Shown piece after piece: positions 1 to 9,125 of a stretch of DNA of 24,490 nucleotides. The stretch is from CAYVUM01 sp964619055 (GTDB taxonomy: Bacteria > Pseudomonadota > Alphaproteobacteria > Rhodospirillales > Defluviicoccaceae), in NCBI GenBank assembly GCA_964619055.1, contig CAZUDB010000054.1:1-24490 (forward strand), read 5' to 3'. Below the pieces are notes generated by a model. The model was not told the DNA's origin. It was given only the letters and a program-made list of their open reading frames with translations, and searched no databases. Each line of letters starts with the position of its first letter. Within the stretch, counting starts at the first letter, position 1. Position numbers and translations under genes: made by a program.

Positions 1-164
1 AAGAACATATTTTCGCTGCACTACATCGAATATTGGCTGTGTTGGTGGTAATTTTGCGGTGGTTGGCGGGGCCACGCCGGGCCATGACGTGGTGGATGGT
101 ACTGGAGGTTTTCGGGAAGCGCCGCGTTCTTTGCTCCGCCCTCTCGCCCCCCGGTCCGTCCTCC

Positions 165-187
165 TGGCCGGGCGCAAGGCCCGGCCA
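165..187 (-). terminator. Strong hairpin just downstream of rne
   Basis: A perfect inverted repeat with 9-bp arms (TGGCCGGGC / GCCCGGCCA) and a 5-base loop lies 37 bases beyond the rne stop codon. Its position and stability suit transcript 3'-end formation or 3'-end protection for rne. There is no run of T after it on either strand, so it is not a classic intrinsic terminator. The remainder of 1-223 shows no convincing gene. Confidence 0.4.
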
Positions 188-223
188 TGATGCAGCAAAG
201 AAGCCGACGTGGCGCGAGCGGCC

Positions 224-3025
224 CTAGCTCAGCAGGCGTTGCCACCAGCCGCGGCGGGGCTCGCTGGGTTTGCTATCCGGGTCCACATTGACGGTGACGG
301 TTCGGCGCGCTTCCTCGGCGAGCTGGCGGGCCGGCTCATCGTCCGGTTCTTCGTCCGGCACTGCGACATTCGCGTTCGGCTGCCCTTCAATGGGCACGCT
401 GTCCGCACGAGGGTTTTCCGCCGCCGCCGCTGGAACCGCCACCCGGATTTCCGCCATCAGGATCGCCGGGTCCGGCTCGTCGGGGGCCACAACGTCGGCG
501 GGGCGGAGGGTGCCGCCATCCTCGGCACCGTTGGTGGGAGCCGCTGGCGCGGCCACATCGCCGTCGTTACGGCGCCGTCTCGGCCCACGGGAGCGGCGTC
601 CGGAGCGAGGTGCCTCGGCGGTACCCTTAGGTGTCGCCGGTTCGGGAGCGATTTCGGGGCGTTCCCACGCTTGTTCCGTGGCCGCTGCCTCGAGGGCTAC
701 AGGGGGGGCAACGGCCTCGGGGTCCGGCTCGTCCGCCGCGATGAATCCTTCATGGGGATCAAACGCGCGGTCGTCCGCCTCCTCCGTGTCGAGAGGCAGC
801 GGGGTCTCCTCCCGTGCCGGCTCCACGGCCATGGCCAGAACCACGGCGACGTCGATCGTGTGCGGGTCCGGCTCATCATAGGCGATGAATCCGGCGGCAT
901 CGAAGCGAATGCCCATCTCCACGCCGCGGCCACTGCCCCGGCCCGGTTGCCGGCGGCGGCGGCGCCGCGATGATGCGCGGCCACCCGATCCGGGTCCGTC
1001 CTGGGCCCGGGCGTCTTGGGCGGCGGCGTCTTCCTGGGCCGCAATGGCGGGCACGAGCGCGCCATCCGGGGTGTCGCGGCCGTCCTCGGCCTCCCCCTCA
1101 CCACGACGGGAGCGGCGGCGGCCACCGCGTTTACCCCGGCGCCGACGCTTTCGCTCGGCCTCCTGATCATCGTCGCGGGATCGGGCGGCCACTTCGTCAA
1201 CCGCCTCCTCCTCTTCCGTGGCCTCATCGATGTCGGCCTGGGCGTCGTCCTCGCCGGCATCGGGGCTTTCATCCGCGACATCGGCATCGGACCGGCGTCT
1301 GCTTTTCCGGCGTCGACGGCCGCGGCGGCCGCTGTCGTCGCGCTCGGCATCGGCGGCATCGCCGTCATCCTCATGGCGAGCGGCGGCCGGCTCCGCCTCG
1401 TCCACATCGCGCAGGCGCGGCTCGATGGCGAACAGCGGCTCCGCGGCGTGTTCGTTGCTGTCGATGGCGATCTCGACGTCATACCGTGTTTCCATCTCGA
1501 CCAGAGTTCGGCGCTTCTGGTTCAAGAGGTAGAGGGCCACGGCGGGCCGGATCGTAACGGTGACTTGAGCCGCGTCGCCGCCGATACATTCCTGTTCGAT
1601 GCGGCGAAGCACGGCGAGCGCCATGGACTCCGTGGAGCGCAGCAGGCCCGTGCCGCCGCAATGGCCGCAGGGGGAGAAGCTGGTTTCCGCCAAGCTGGGG
1701 CGCAGCCGCTGGCGCGACAGCTCCAGCAAACCGAAGGGGCTGATGCGGCCGAACTGCACCCGCGCCCGGTCCGCCTTCATCGCCTCCTTCAGCCGGCGCT
1801 CCACCTGACCCTGGTAGCGCTGGTTCTCCATATCGATGAAGTCGATGACGATCAGGCCGGCCAGGTCCCGCAGCCGGAGCTGACGCGAGATTTCCTCACA
1901 CGCCTCCAAGTTGGTGCGCAGCGCCGTTTCCTCGATGTGTCGCTCCCGGGTGGCACGGCCCGAGTTGACATCGATGGACACCAGCGCTTCGGTGGGGTTG
2001 ATGACGATGGAGCCGCCGGAAGTCAGGTGCACCATGGGCTTGTGCATAGCCTCCAGCTCGTTCTCGACCCCGAACTTCTGGAACAACGGCACGCTGCCGT
2101 TCTCGAACAGCTTCACCCGCTTGGCGTGGCTCGGGGTGAACAGCTTCATGAAGTCCTTGCACGTCCGGTATGCGCCCTCACCATCGATGATGATGTCCTC
2201 GATGGCGCGATCATATAGATCGCGGATCGAGCGCTTGATGAGATTGCCTTCCTCGTAAACGAGAGCCGGCGCCATGGACGACATCGTGAGTTCACGAATG
2301 TTATTCCACAATCGCATCAGATATTCGTAGTCGCGGCGGATTTCCGCTTTGCTGCGATCGGACCCGGCGGTTCTCAGGATGACCGCCATATAGTCCGGTA
2401 CGGCCAAATCGGCGACGATTTGCTTTAAGCGCTTTCGGTCCGCTATCGAGGTGATCTTGCGGGAAATGCCGCCACCGCGGGTCGTGTTCGGCATCAGCAC
2501 GCAGTAGCGGCCGGCCAGCGACAGGTAAGTGGTCAGCGCGGCCCCCTTGGAGCCGCGTTCCTCCTTGGCGACCTGCACCAGCATGATCTGGCGGCGCTTG
2601 ATCACCTCCTGAATTTTGTAGTGATGGCGGGCAGTGTTGCGCGGGCGGCGTGTTTCGGGATCGTCCTCGTCGACGGCCGTGGACGCCGAATCGTCGCCGG
2701 GGTCGCCATGGCGGTCCGCGTCGGCCGCCGCTTCCGCTGCCTTTTGCTCCGCAAGCAGCGCTTCGCGGTCGGCGACGGGAATCTGATAGTAATCGGGATG
2801 AATTTCGTTGAAAGCTAAGAAGCCGTGGCGGTTCCCACCGTAATCGACAAATGCGGCCTGGAGCGACGGCTCAACCCTGGTCAGTTTGGCGAGATAGATA
2901 TTTCCTTTAAGCTGCCGCCGATTGGCGACCTCAACGTCATAATCGCTTAACCGGTTGCCGTCGACGATGGCGACCCGGGTTTCTTCCGGATAAGCGGCAT
3001 CGATGAGCATGTGTTTTGTTGACAT
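224..3025 (-). CDS. rne: Ribonuclease E (RNase E/G family endoribonuclease, degradosome scaffold)
   Basis: This is the 933-residue endonuclease that starts mRNA decay and matures rRNA and tRNA. An S1 RNA-binding domain fills about residues 36-145 and carries an acidic low-complexity insert at about 91-133, as in other alphaproteobacteria. The DNase I-like catalytic core holds the metal-binding Asp352 and Asp395, spaced exactly as D303/D346 of the E. coli enzyme. The Zn-link CxxC is C453/C456. After about residue 540 the protein becomes disordered, with alternating acidic and Arg-rich blocks (for example 567-578, 625-641, 685-692). It carries repeated DEPDP motifs and ends in RRGWWQRLLS; a C-terminal GWW motif is known to bind PNPase in Caulobacter. 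The ATG at 3025 is preceded by GGAG 11 bases upstream. It is divergent from amiC. The identification is firm; the partner of each tail motif is inference. Confidence 0.97.
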   Translation of the reverse strand: MSTKHMLIDAAYPEETRVAIVDGNRLSDYDVEVANRRQLKGNIYLAKLTRVEPSLQAAFVDYGGNRHGFLAFNEIHPDYYQIPVADREALLAEQKAAEAAADADRHGDPGDDSASTAVDEDDPETRRPRNTARHHYKIQEVIKRRQIMLVQVAKEERGSKGAALTTYLSLAGRYCVLMPNTTRGGGISRKITSIADRKRLKQIVADLAVPDYMAVILRTAGSDRSKAEIRRDYEYLMRLWNNIRELTMSSMAPALVYEEGNLIKRSIRDLYDRAIEDIIIDGEGAYRTCKDFMKLFTPSHAKRVKLFENGSVPLFQKFGVENELEAMHKPMVHLTSGGSIVINPTEALVSIDVNSGRATRERHIEETALRTNLEACEEISRQLRLRDLAGLIVIDFIDMENQRYQGQVERRLKEAMKADRARVQFGRISPFGLLELSRQRLRPSLAETSFSPCGHCGGTGLLRSTESMALAVLRRIEQECIGGDAAQVTVTIRPAVALYLLNQKRRTLVEMETRYDVEIAIDSNEHAAEPLFAIEPRLRDVDEAEPAAARHEDDGDAADAERDDSGRRGRRRRKSRRRSDADVADESPDAGEDDAQADIDEATEEEEAVDEVAARSRDDDQEAERKRRRRGKRGGRRRSRRGEGEAEDGRDTPDGALVPAIAAQEDAAAQDARAQDGPGSGGRASSRRRRRRQPGRGSGRGVEMGIRFDAAGFIAYDEPDPHTIDVAVVLAMAVEPAREETPLPLDTEEADDRAFDPHEGFIAADEPDPEAVAPPVALEAAATEQAWERPEIAPEPATPKGTAEAPRSGRRSRGPRRRRNDGDVAAPAAPTNGAEDGGTLRPADVVAPDEPDPAILMAEIRVAVPAAAAENPRADSVPIEGQPNANVAVPDEEPDDEPARQLAEEARRTVTVNVDPDSKPSEPRRGWWQRLLS

Positions 3026-3666
3026 GTGACTTGAAACTCCAATGCACCATCGAACGCGCCGGCGCTAAACGACGGGCAAACGGGTGCTGGTTTGGTGCAA
3101 ATGAAGCGGCGCAAGAATCCATCGGCTCCGTCCAAACGGAGATCCGTAAAGCCGGTTGAGATGGTCGCGCTGCTGTCATTGATACGTGCAATCTGGTCAT
3201 AGCCGCCTGGAGCGACTGAAAAAGGGGCTCATGGCATGCCTGCCAAACGGGCCGTGTTGCCCAGTCCTGCGCAGGCGCCGAACGTCCCGCCGATTCACCG
3301 CGAATCCCGCGTCGATCGATCCGGATCGGACCATATCACAGGGCGGGTCAACGCTCGCAGCAGCCATTCCCAAGGAGAATCGGTTGCCATAATCCACAGG
3401 CACGGGTTTTGGACAGCCTGCGTCAACCCAATCCGGGTACGCACCCCAAAAAGGATAGCGTTCGGAATTCGTTTCCACAATCGTCTTGTTGGTGTGGGGC
3501 GCGGCGGGCTCTGGCGGGTGTCATTGCCCCAGGATGCGAGACGAGATTACAAGCGATTTGTATTTGACCCAGTGCGGACCGCCTTTGCGTGACCCAAGCT
3601 TTGCAGAAATTGGCCACTGACCGAACAGGTGAGCGGGGGCCGTCGCTGTTACAGGCGGGGCCGTCC
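3026..3666. other. Intergenic region between divergent rne and amiC
   Basis: About 640 bases without a convincing gene separate the two divergent starts. It must hold the rne and amiC promoters, but I could not pick a good -35/-10 pair on either strand. A strong small hairpin at 3126-3141 falls in the presumed rne leader. An open frame at 3236-3592 (plus) has no recognisable family features and is not called. Confidence 0.5.
3126..3141 (-). promoter_or_regulatory. Stem-loop in the presumed rne 5' leader
   Basis: CTCCGT and ACGGAG form a perfect 6-bp stem with a 4-base loop, about 100 bases upstream of the rne start. RNase E autoregulates through hairpins in its own 5' leader in E. coli; a similar role here is inference, since the transcription start is not known. 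Confidence 0.3.
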
Positions 3667-4968
3667 GTGCGCTTGTCCGTGCTGGTTGTGCTGACAATTG
3701 CTGTTGTGGTCATGGCGGCGGGCGATGCCTGGAGCCGGGCCAATCTGTTCGATGTGCGCGTCGGTGTGAACAATGGCACGACCCGGGTCGTGCTTGAGCT
3801 TGATCGCCCCGTTGAGGTCAGCGTGTTCACCTTGGTCGATCCGTACCGCGTGGTGATCGACTTGGATCAGGTTCGTTGGCATCCGGAGACCCGGACCCTG
3901 GACCGGGGGTCCGGCGTGGTTCAGCGGGTACGCTACGGCTTGTTCAAGCCCGGAACGTCACGTCTAGTCCTCGATTGCACCGGACCCGCCGTGGTCGGCA
4001 GAACCACGCAGTTGAAGGGTAGTACGCCCGATCGACATCGCCTGGTTTTGGATCTGGAGGCGAGCACGCCCAAGGCCGCCCTATCCGTTGCCAAGAACAA
4101 GCGTCGCGCCAAGGCGCGCGGCTATGGGGCAACCCCAAAACCCCTTGGGCCGCAACAGGGCACGACCAAACGTATCGACGACGAAGACGAGATCGCCCGA
4201 TTGGCGGCCCTTCAGCCGGCGACGACCAGCGCTCAGTTCCGCCTGGCGCCGCGAAAACCGCCACCGCCGTTTCGGCCTGTGATTGTGATCGATCCCGGCC
4301 ACGGCGGCGCCGATCCGGGGGCCATCAGCGTTACGGGTCAGAAGGAAAAGCAAGTGACGCTGCGCGCAGCACGCGCACTCAGGAAGGCTTTGGAACGCAG
4401 GGGTGGCTACCGTGTCGTTTTAACGCGCGAGCGTGACATTTTTGTCCGGCTGCGCGATCGCGTGGCCATCGCCCGCGCCGAGAACGCCGATTTGTTCCTG
4501 TCCCTCCATGCCGATGCCAACCCGGTTTCGACCGTGCGCGGGGCGTCGGTGTACACGCTCTCCGAACGAGCCTCGGACTCCGAGGCGGCGGCGCTGGCCG
4601 AGCGCGAAAACAAGGTGGACCTGATCGTCGGGATTGATTTGAGTCGGGAATCGCGGGAGGTGACAAACATTCTTATCGATCTTGCCCAGCGCGAGACCAT
4701 GAACCGATCCGCGTCCCTGGCCGGGCTGGTTGTCCGATCGCTGCGGCACCAGACACGGCTCCTCAAAAATACCCACCGATTCGCGGGTTTTGCTGTCCTG
4801 AAAGCGCCGGATGTCCCGTCGATCCTCGTTGAGCTTGGGCAACTGTCCAATCGCAAGGACGATGCTCTATTGCGCCGTGGCGATCACCTGAACGCGCTGG
4901 CAGGCGCCATGGCCGAGGCTGTCGCGCGCTACTTCGCCTCCGTTGAGGTGGCGCAAAGAAGCGATTAG
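3667..4968 (+). CDS. amiC: N-acetylmuramoyl-L-alanine amidase, AmiC type (AMIN + Amidase_3)
   Basis: This is a periplasmic zinc amidase that removes stem peptides from MurNAc, mainly to split daughter cells at the septum. With the GTG at 3667 as start (GGCGGGG six bases upstream) the protein has 433 residues and opens with a compact signal peptide (hydrophobic stretch about residues 3-18). The frame is open back to a GTG at 3589, which would add 26 residues and has a poorer ribosome-binding site. An AMIN septal-targeting domain covers about 25-115 and a basic linker follows. The Amidase_3 domain (about 203-425) shows the zinc ligands His212 (DPGHGG), Glu227 and His281 (SLHADA), and catalytic Glu389 (VELGQLSN). 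It sits upstream of PBP1A, a common alphaproteobacterial order, so synthesis and splitting enzymes are adjacent. Confidence 0.93.
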   Translation: MRLSVLVVLTIAVVVMAAGDAWSRANLFDVRVGVNNGTTRVVLELDRPVEVSVFTLVDPYRVVIDLDQVRWHPETRTLDRGSGVVQRVRYGLFKPGTSRLVLDCTGPAVVGRTTQLKGSTPDRHRLVLDLEASTPKAALSVAKNKRRAKARGYGATPKPLGPQQGTTKRIDDEDEIARLAALQPATTSAQFRLAPRKPPPPFRPVIVIDPGHGGADPGAISVTGQKEKQVTLRAARALRKALERRGGYRVVLTRERDIFVRLRDRVAIARAENADLFLSLHADANPVSTVRGASVYTLSERASDSEAAALAERENKVDLIVGIDLSRESREVTNILIDLAQRETMNRSASLAGLVVRSLRHQTRLLKNTHRFAGFAVLKAPDVPSILVELGQLSNRKDDALLRRGDHLNALAGAMAEAVARYFASVEVAQRSD

Positions 4969-5203
4969 CTGTCGCTCGGCGGCGTGCTGATTTATAGTGG
5001 CAAAGACGTTGGCTGGTCCCGAGTGTTGGCGTGTGCGGGTTTGGGTCGCGTCGGCACCAGAACAGAGGATGCCTTGAGCAACCCGATGACGCCGATCGCG
5101 ATGCGGCTGTTAGCATTAAAACAAGCGCCACCGTTTATGGCTGAGAGAGATGCCGATCCGGGGCTGGACAGCGGCCGATGGGGTAACGGGAAAGTGAACT
5201 GAG

Positions 5204-7801
5204 ATGGACGAGTACAGATCCGGCTTGCGGGCCGAGTCGCCGGCCCGGGTGTCTTCGCTCTTGGACCCCGTGGGTGGGGGTGCCGCCGAGGAGCCTGCGC
5301 GCAAGCCCAAAGCCAAGGCCGAGAAAAGGTCCGAGCCACGTCCACCGCGACCGCCGCGACGGCTGTTACGGCGGCTGGTCGGCGTCATGTTTGCGCTTGC
5401 CGTGGCCGTGGGGTTTGTCGGTGCTGCGGGCGTTTGGTGGGTTTTTGAAAAGTACGGGAACGATCTGCCGGATCACCAGCGGCTGGCCGATTACGAACCG
5501 CCGATCACCACTAGGGTCTATGCCGGTGACGGGCGTTTACTTGGCGAATACGCCATCGAACGGCGCTTGTTCGTTCCTCTGCACGTGGTGCCGCAGCGCT
5601 TGATTGATGCGTTCTTGTCCGCTGAGGACAAGACGTTCTTCAGTCATTCGGGGATCGATATCTTTGGCATCGGGCGGGCGGCCATTACGAATTTCGAGAA
5701 TCGGGGTACCGGCCGGCGCCTCGTTGGTGCCTCAACGATCACGCAACAGGTGGCCAAGAACTTCCTCGTCGGCAACGAGGTTTCTTATGAACGCAAGATC
5801 AAGGAGATGATCTTGGCGTTCCGGATCGAACGCGCGTTCAGCAAGGAACAGATTTTAGAGCTCTACCTGAACCAGATTTATCTCGGGCGTGGCGCTTATG
5901 GGGTTGCCGCTGCGGCGCTCAACTATTTCGACAAAAAGTTGGACGAACTGACGGTTGAGGAGGCGGCCTTCCTGGCCGCGCTGCCGAAGGCACCCACCAA
6001 CTATGATCCGGAGCGCTACCCTCAGGCGGCGGTGGACCGGCGGAATTGGGTTGTGGGCCGGATGCTTGAAGATGGCCACATCACTGAGGCAGAAGCTGAA
6101 GCTGCGCGCTCCGGGCCAATCCGGCTGCACCAGCGCGCAGAAACGGAAATGGCGCGGGCCGATTACTTCGCCGAGGAGATTCGCCGAGAGATCGCCACTC
6201 GGTTTGGCGATTCTGTGTTGTATGAGGGTGGCCTGGTTGTGCATGCCACCGTCGACCCCGAACTCCAGGCCATCGCCGATCGAGAGCTGCAGCGTGGCTT
6301 GGAGGTCTACGACCGCCGCCACGGTTGGCGCGGGCCCATTGGCCGCCTCTATGACGCGCCCGGCCCACTGCCAAGTGATTGGCAGCAACAATTCGCTCGG
6401 TTCCCAACACCAGTGGATCTACACAAGACTTGGCGCTTGGCCCTGGTCTCGGACGTTAGTCGCGGTCTCGCAAAAATCGCATTCGCAAGTGGCGACGCCG
6501 GCGTCATTCCGTTTTCGGAGATTCGTTGGGCACGCCCGTGGCGCCGCAATCAAACTGTGGGTGGCGCGCCAAGAACGGCCGGCGATGTGCTCAAGGTGGG
6601 CGATATCATTGCCGTCGAACGGATGACGGAGACGGCGAAGGGCGAGCCCTATCCCGATGGGACCTACGGGCTCCGTCAGATTCCGGCCGTGGACGGCGCA
6701 CTGGTCGCCATCGACCCGCACACCGGCCGGATCCTGGCCATGAGCGGTGGCTGGTCGTTCCAACGCAGTGAGTTCAACCGCGCTACGCAGGCGCTTCGGC
6801 AACCGGGATCGGCATTCAAGCCCTTCGTCTACTTGTCCGCACTGGAGCAGCTTTATCAGCCCAACACGGTCATTTTGGACGCGCCGATTGCGCTCAGCCA
6901 GGGACCGGGGTTGCCGCCTTGGCGTCCGTCCAACTACTCGAACAAATTCTACGGGCCAACCACCATGCGCCGGGGTCTTGAGCTGTCGCGCAACGTTATG
7001 ACGGTGCGACTGGCACAGAAGATCGGGATGCAGGCCGTCGCCGACACGAGCATGCGCTTCAGCATCTTCGATGAAATCCCCAACAATTTGTCCTACGCGC
7101 TTGGTGCCGGCGAAACGACGGTGGCGCGCTTGACGGCGGCCTATGCCATGATTGTCAATGGCGGCAAGGAGCTGACTCCGACGTTAATCGATCGCATCCA
7201 GAACCGCCGTGGCGAAACCATCTATCGCCATGACCAGCGCCCTTGCCGGGATTGTGCCGCTGACTATTGGGCTGATCAGCCCGTTCCGGTGTTGCCCGAC
7301 ATGCGCGCGCAAGTGACCGATCCGGCGAGCGCTTATCAGGTTGTGTCCATGCTGGAAGGGGTCGTGCAGCGCGGAACGGGCGTGCGGGTGAAGGCGGTCG
7401 AACGACCCATCGCCGGAAAGACTGGAACCACCAACGACAGCAAGGACACCTGGTTCGTCGGTTTCACGCCGGACTTGGCCGTGGGTGTGTTCGTCGGCTT
7501 TGATGAACCCAAGACCTTGGGCTCAAGGGAAACCGGGTCGTCGGCGGCCTCCCCGATCTTCCGGGACTTCATGATCGCAGCCCTCGAAGACACTCCGCCC
7601 ACACCGTTCCGGGTGCCGCCTGAGGTTCGGCTGGTGCGCGTTTACGCCAAGAGCGGCCGGCCGGCCGGCGGAGATGGTCGTGGCGTGATTTGGGAGGCGT
7701 TCAAGCCCGAGGCGGTACCGTCCGACCGCGGCAGCGTGATCATGGGGGTGAGTGCTGCGATCAGCCCTGGCCCCTCCAGCGGAACCGGCGGTTTGTATTG
7801 A
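5204..7801 (+). CDS. mrcA: Penicillin-binding protein 1A (bifunctional class A PBP)
   Basis: This membrane-anchored enzyme polymerises lipid II into glycan chains and cross-links the stem peptides. The 865 residues start with a basic cytoplasmic tail and one membrane segment (about 63-85). The GT51 glycosyltransferase domain has catalytic Glu141 in the EDKTFF motif and the GASTITQQ motif. An OB-like insert (PCB_OB, about 370-470) separates it from the transpeptidase domain, whose three active-site motifs are all intact: S536-A-F-K539, S595-R-N597 and K739-TGTT. The start is ATG 5204; the Shine-Dalgarno is weak. A 235-base gap from amiC holds no convincing gene, so it may have its own promoter. 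The Pro/Gly-rich C-terminal end is ordinary for the family. The symbol ponA is also used. Confidence 0.96.
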   Translation: MDEYRSGLRAESPARVSSLLDPVGGGAAEEPARKPKAKAEKRSEPRPPRPPRRLLRRLVGVMFALAVAVGFVGAAGVWWVFEKYGNDLPDHQRLADYEPPITTRVYAGDGRLLGEYAIERRLFVPLHVVPQRLIDAFLSAEDKTFFSHSGIDIFGIGRAAITNFENRGTGRRLVGASTITQQVAKNFLVGNEVSYERKIKEMILAFRIERAFSKEQILELYLNQIYLGRGAYGVAAAALNYFDKKLDELTVEEAAFLAALPKAPTNYDPERYPQAAVDRRNWVVGRMLEDGHITEAEAEAARSGPIRLHQRAETEMARADYFAEEIRREIATRFGDSVLYEGGLVVHATVDPELQAIADRELQRGLEVYDRRHGWRGPIGRLYDAPGPLPSDWQQQFARFPTPVDLHKTWRLALVSDVSRGLAKIAFASGDAGVIPFSEIRWARPWRRNQTVGGAPRTAGDVLKVGDIIAVERMTETAKGEPYPDGTYGLRQIPAVDGALVAIDPHTGRILAMSGGWSFQRSEFNRATQALRQPGSAFKPFVYLSALEQLYQPNTVILDAPIALSQGPGLPPWRPSNYSNKFYGPTTMRRGLELSRNVMTVRLAQKIGMQAVADTSMRFSIFDEIPNNLSYALGAGETTVARLTAAYAMIVNGGKELTPTLIDRIQNRRGETIYRHDQRPCRDCAADYWADQPVPVLPDMRAQVTDPASAYQVVSMLEGVVQRGTGVRVKAVERPIAGKTGTTNDSKDTWFVGFTPDLAVGVFVGFDEPKTLGSRETGSSAASPIFRDFMIAALEDTPPTPFRVPPEVRLVRVYAKSGRPAGGDGRGVIWEAFKPEAVPSDRGSVIMGVSAAISPGPSSGTGGLY

Positions 7802-7827
7802 TCGACCGCCGGATCGGACCGTTCCCC

Positions 7828-7842
7828 GGTGCGCAACGCACC
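7828..7842 (+). terminator. Hairpin between mrcA and prfB
   Basis: GGTGCG and CGCACC make a perfect 6-bp stem with a 3-base loop, 27 bases after the mrcA stop. It could slow or end mrcA transcription or act in the prfB leader. No T-run follows, so the call is weak. Confidence 0.3.
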
Positions 7843-7937
7843 CACCATGAGTCACGGAGACGGGCGCCCACGAGGGCTTGCCCTGGCACGGCGGCCGACT
7901 AGATTTGGGGAAACCAAAGAAGTGGTGATGCCCAACC

Positions 7938-9069
7938 ATGCGTGCTGAGATTGAGGCGGTTGTCGCCGACGTTCATGAGTCGCTGTCGCGACTGAGGAGG
8001 CATCTTTGACTACGATGCCGCGACGCGTCGGCTGGCCGAGCTGAACGTTCAGGCCGAAAACCCGGAATTGTGGAACGACCCGGCGGCGGCTCAGAAAATC
8101 CTGCGCGAGCGAACCCGTCTGGAAGAACGGCTCTCCGATCTCGACGAACTCGCAAGCCATCTAACTGAAAATGTGGAGCTGCTTGAGCTTGGCGACGCCG
8201 AAGACGATCAAGAAATCGTCGGCGAGGCGGAGGCGGCTCTTGAGGCCCTTGGCTCGCGCGTTCGCCGGGCGGAGTTGCGCGCGTTGCTGTCCGGCGAAGC
8301 TGATGGCAACGACTGCTACATTGAGGTCCATGCCGGGGCCGGCGGCACGGAAGCGCAGGACTGGGCCGAGATGCTCGCGCGCATGTACGCGCGCTGGGCC
8401 GAACGCCGTCGGTTCAAGATCGAGTGGATCGAAGAAAGCGCCGGCGATGAGGCCGGGATCAAGTCGGCGACGTTCCGGATCAATGGCTCCGATGCCTATG
8501 GCTGGCTGAAAACGGAAAGCGGCATTCACCGCCTGGTGCGGATTTCTCCGTTTGATTCCAGCGCCCGTCGCCACACCAGCTTCGCCTCGGTCGGCATCTA
8601 CCCCGTGATCGACGACGACATCGAGATCGAAATTGCCGAGAAGGACGTGCGGACGGACACCTACCGCGCGTCTGGTGCTGGCGGGCAGCACGTCAATAAG
8701 ACAGATAGCGCGATCCGGTTGACGCACCTGCCGACCGGTATCGTCGTGCAGTGCCAGAATGATCGATCACAGCACAAGAACCGGGCGGCTGCATGGAAAA
8801 TGCTGCGTGCTCGCATGTACGAGCTTGAAATGCGCAAGCGTGAAGAAGCGCAGCAGGCGGCCCATGACAGCAAATCGGATATCGGTTGGGGCCACCAGAT
8901 CCGCTCCTACGTTCTTCAGCCTTATCAGATGGTCAAGGACCTGCGGACAGGTGTGGAAACCTCAAACACGCAAGCCGTGCTCGATGGTGATCTGGACGAG
9001 TTCATGAGCGCTGCCTTGGCTGCGCGCATCGCTGCCAGCACCGGTGCCCAGTCATCGGACGCCGAATAA
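7938..9069 (+). CDS. prfB: Peptide chain release factor 2, with programmed +1 frameshift
   Basis: RF2 reads UGA and UAA stop codons and triggers peptide release on the ribosome. Translation starts at ATG 7938; a stop codon in the same frame at 7926-7928 rules out anything further upstream. It runs 23 codons to CTT at 8004-8006, meets an in-frame TGA at 8007-8009, and must shift +1 to GAC at 8008 to continue to 9069. The product is 376 residues. The stop-codon recognition tripeptide SPF is at about 203-205 and the peptidyl-hydrolysis GGQ at 248-250, both intact and at almost the E. coli positions. A search for simple open frames would call only 8068-9069 and lose the N-terminus. It follows mrcA by 136 bases. 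Regulation is by RF2 level itself: low RF2 favours the shift. Confidence 0.97.
7995..8010 (+). promoter_or_regulatory. RF2 programmed +1 frameshift signal
   Basis: An internal Shine-Dalgarno-like AGGAGG (7995-8000) is followed after three bases by CTT TGA C (8004-8010). This matches the E. coli prfB signal in order, spacing and slippery codon: the SD element pairs with 16S rRNA and pushes peptidyl-tRNA-Leu from CUU to UUU while the slow UGAC stop sits in the A site. Confidence 0.96.
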
Positions 9070-9099
9070 AAGGACACGAACGACACGTGCAAGCATGTC

Positions 9100-9125
9100 G
9101 CCCGTGGCTTCCGGCTCCGACGGGC
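9100..9125. terminator. Possible bidirectional terminator between convergent prfB and hydrolase
   Basis: GCCCGT (9100-9105) pairs with ACGGGC (9120-9125), and the stem extends inward by two G:C pairs past a one-base bulge. A second hairpin lies just before it (9081-9100, CGACA/TGTCG with an inner TGC/GCA). They sit in the 56-base gap between two convergent genes, where a shared terminator is expected. T-runs are lacking. Confidence 0.4.

Noticed and set aside
1016..2218. Plus-strand 400-codon open frame opposite rne
   Set aside because: It is antisense to the conserved RNase E core. Long antisense frames are expected in GC-rich coding DNA, and its product shows no family features.
3236..3592. 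Plus-strand 118-codon frame in the rne-amiC spacer
   Set aside because: It has no domain, no clear ribosome-binding site and an irregular composition; probably chance.
4984..5202. 72-codon plus-strand frame between amiC and mrcA
   Set aside because: It has no family resemblance and no ribosome-binding site; it probably overlaps the mrcA leader by chance.
8068..9069. RF2 called from the internal ATG 8068
   Set aside because: The upstream frameshift signal and conserved N-terminal coding sequence show the gene starts at 7938.
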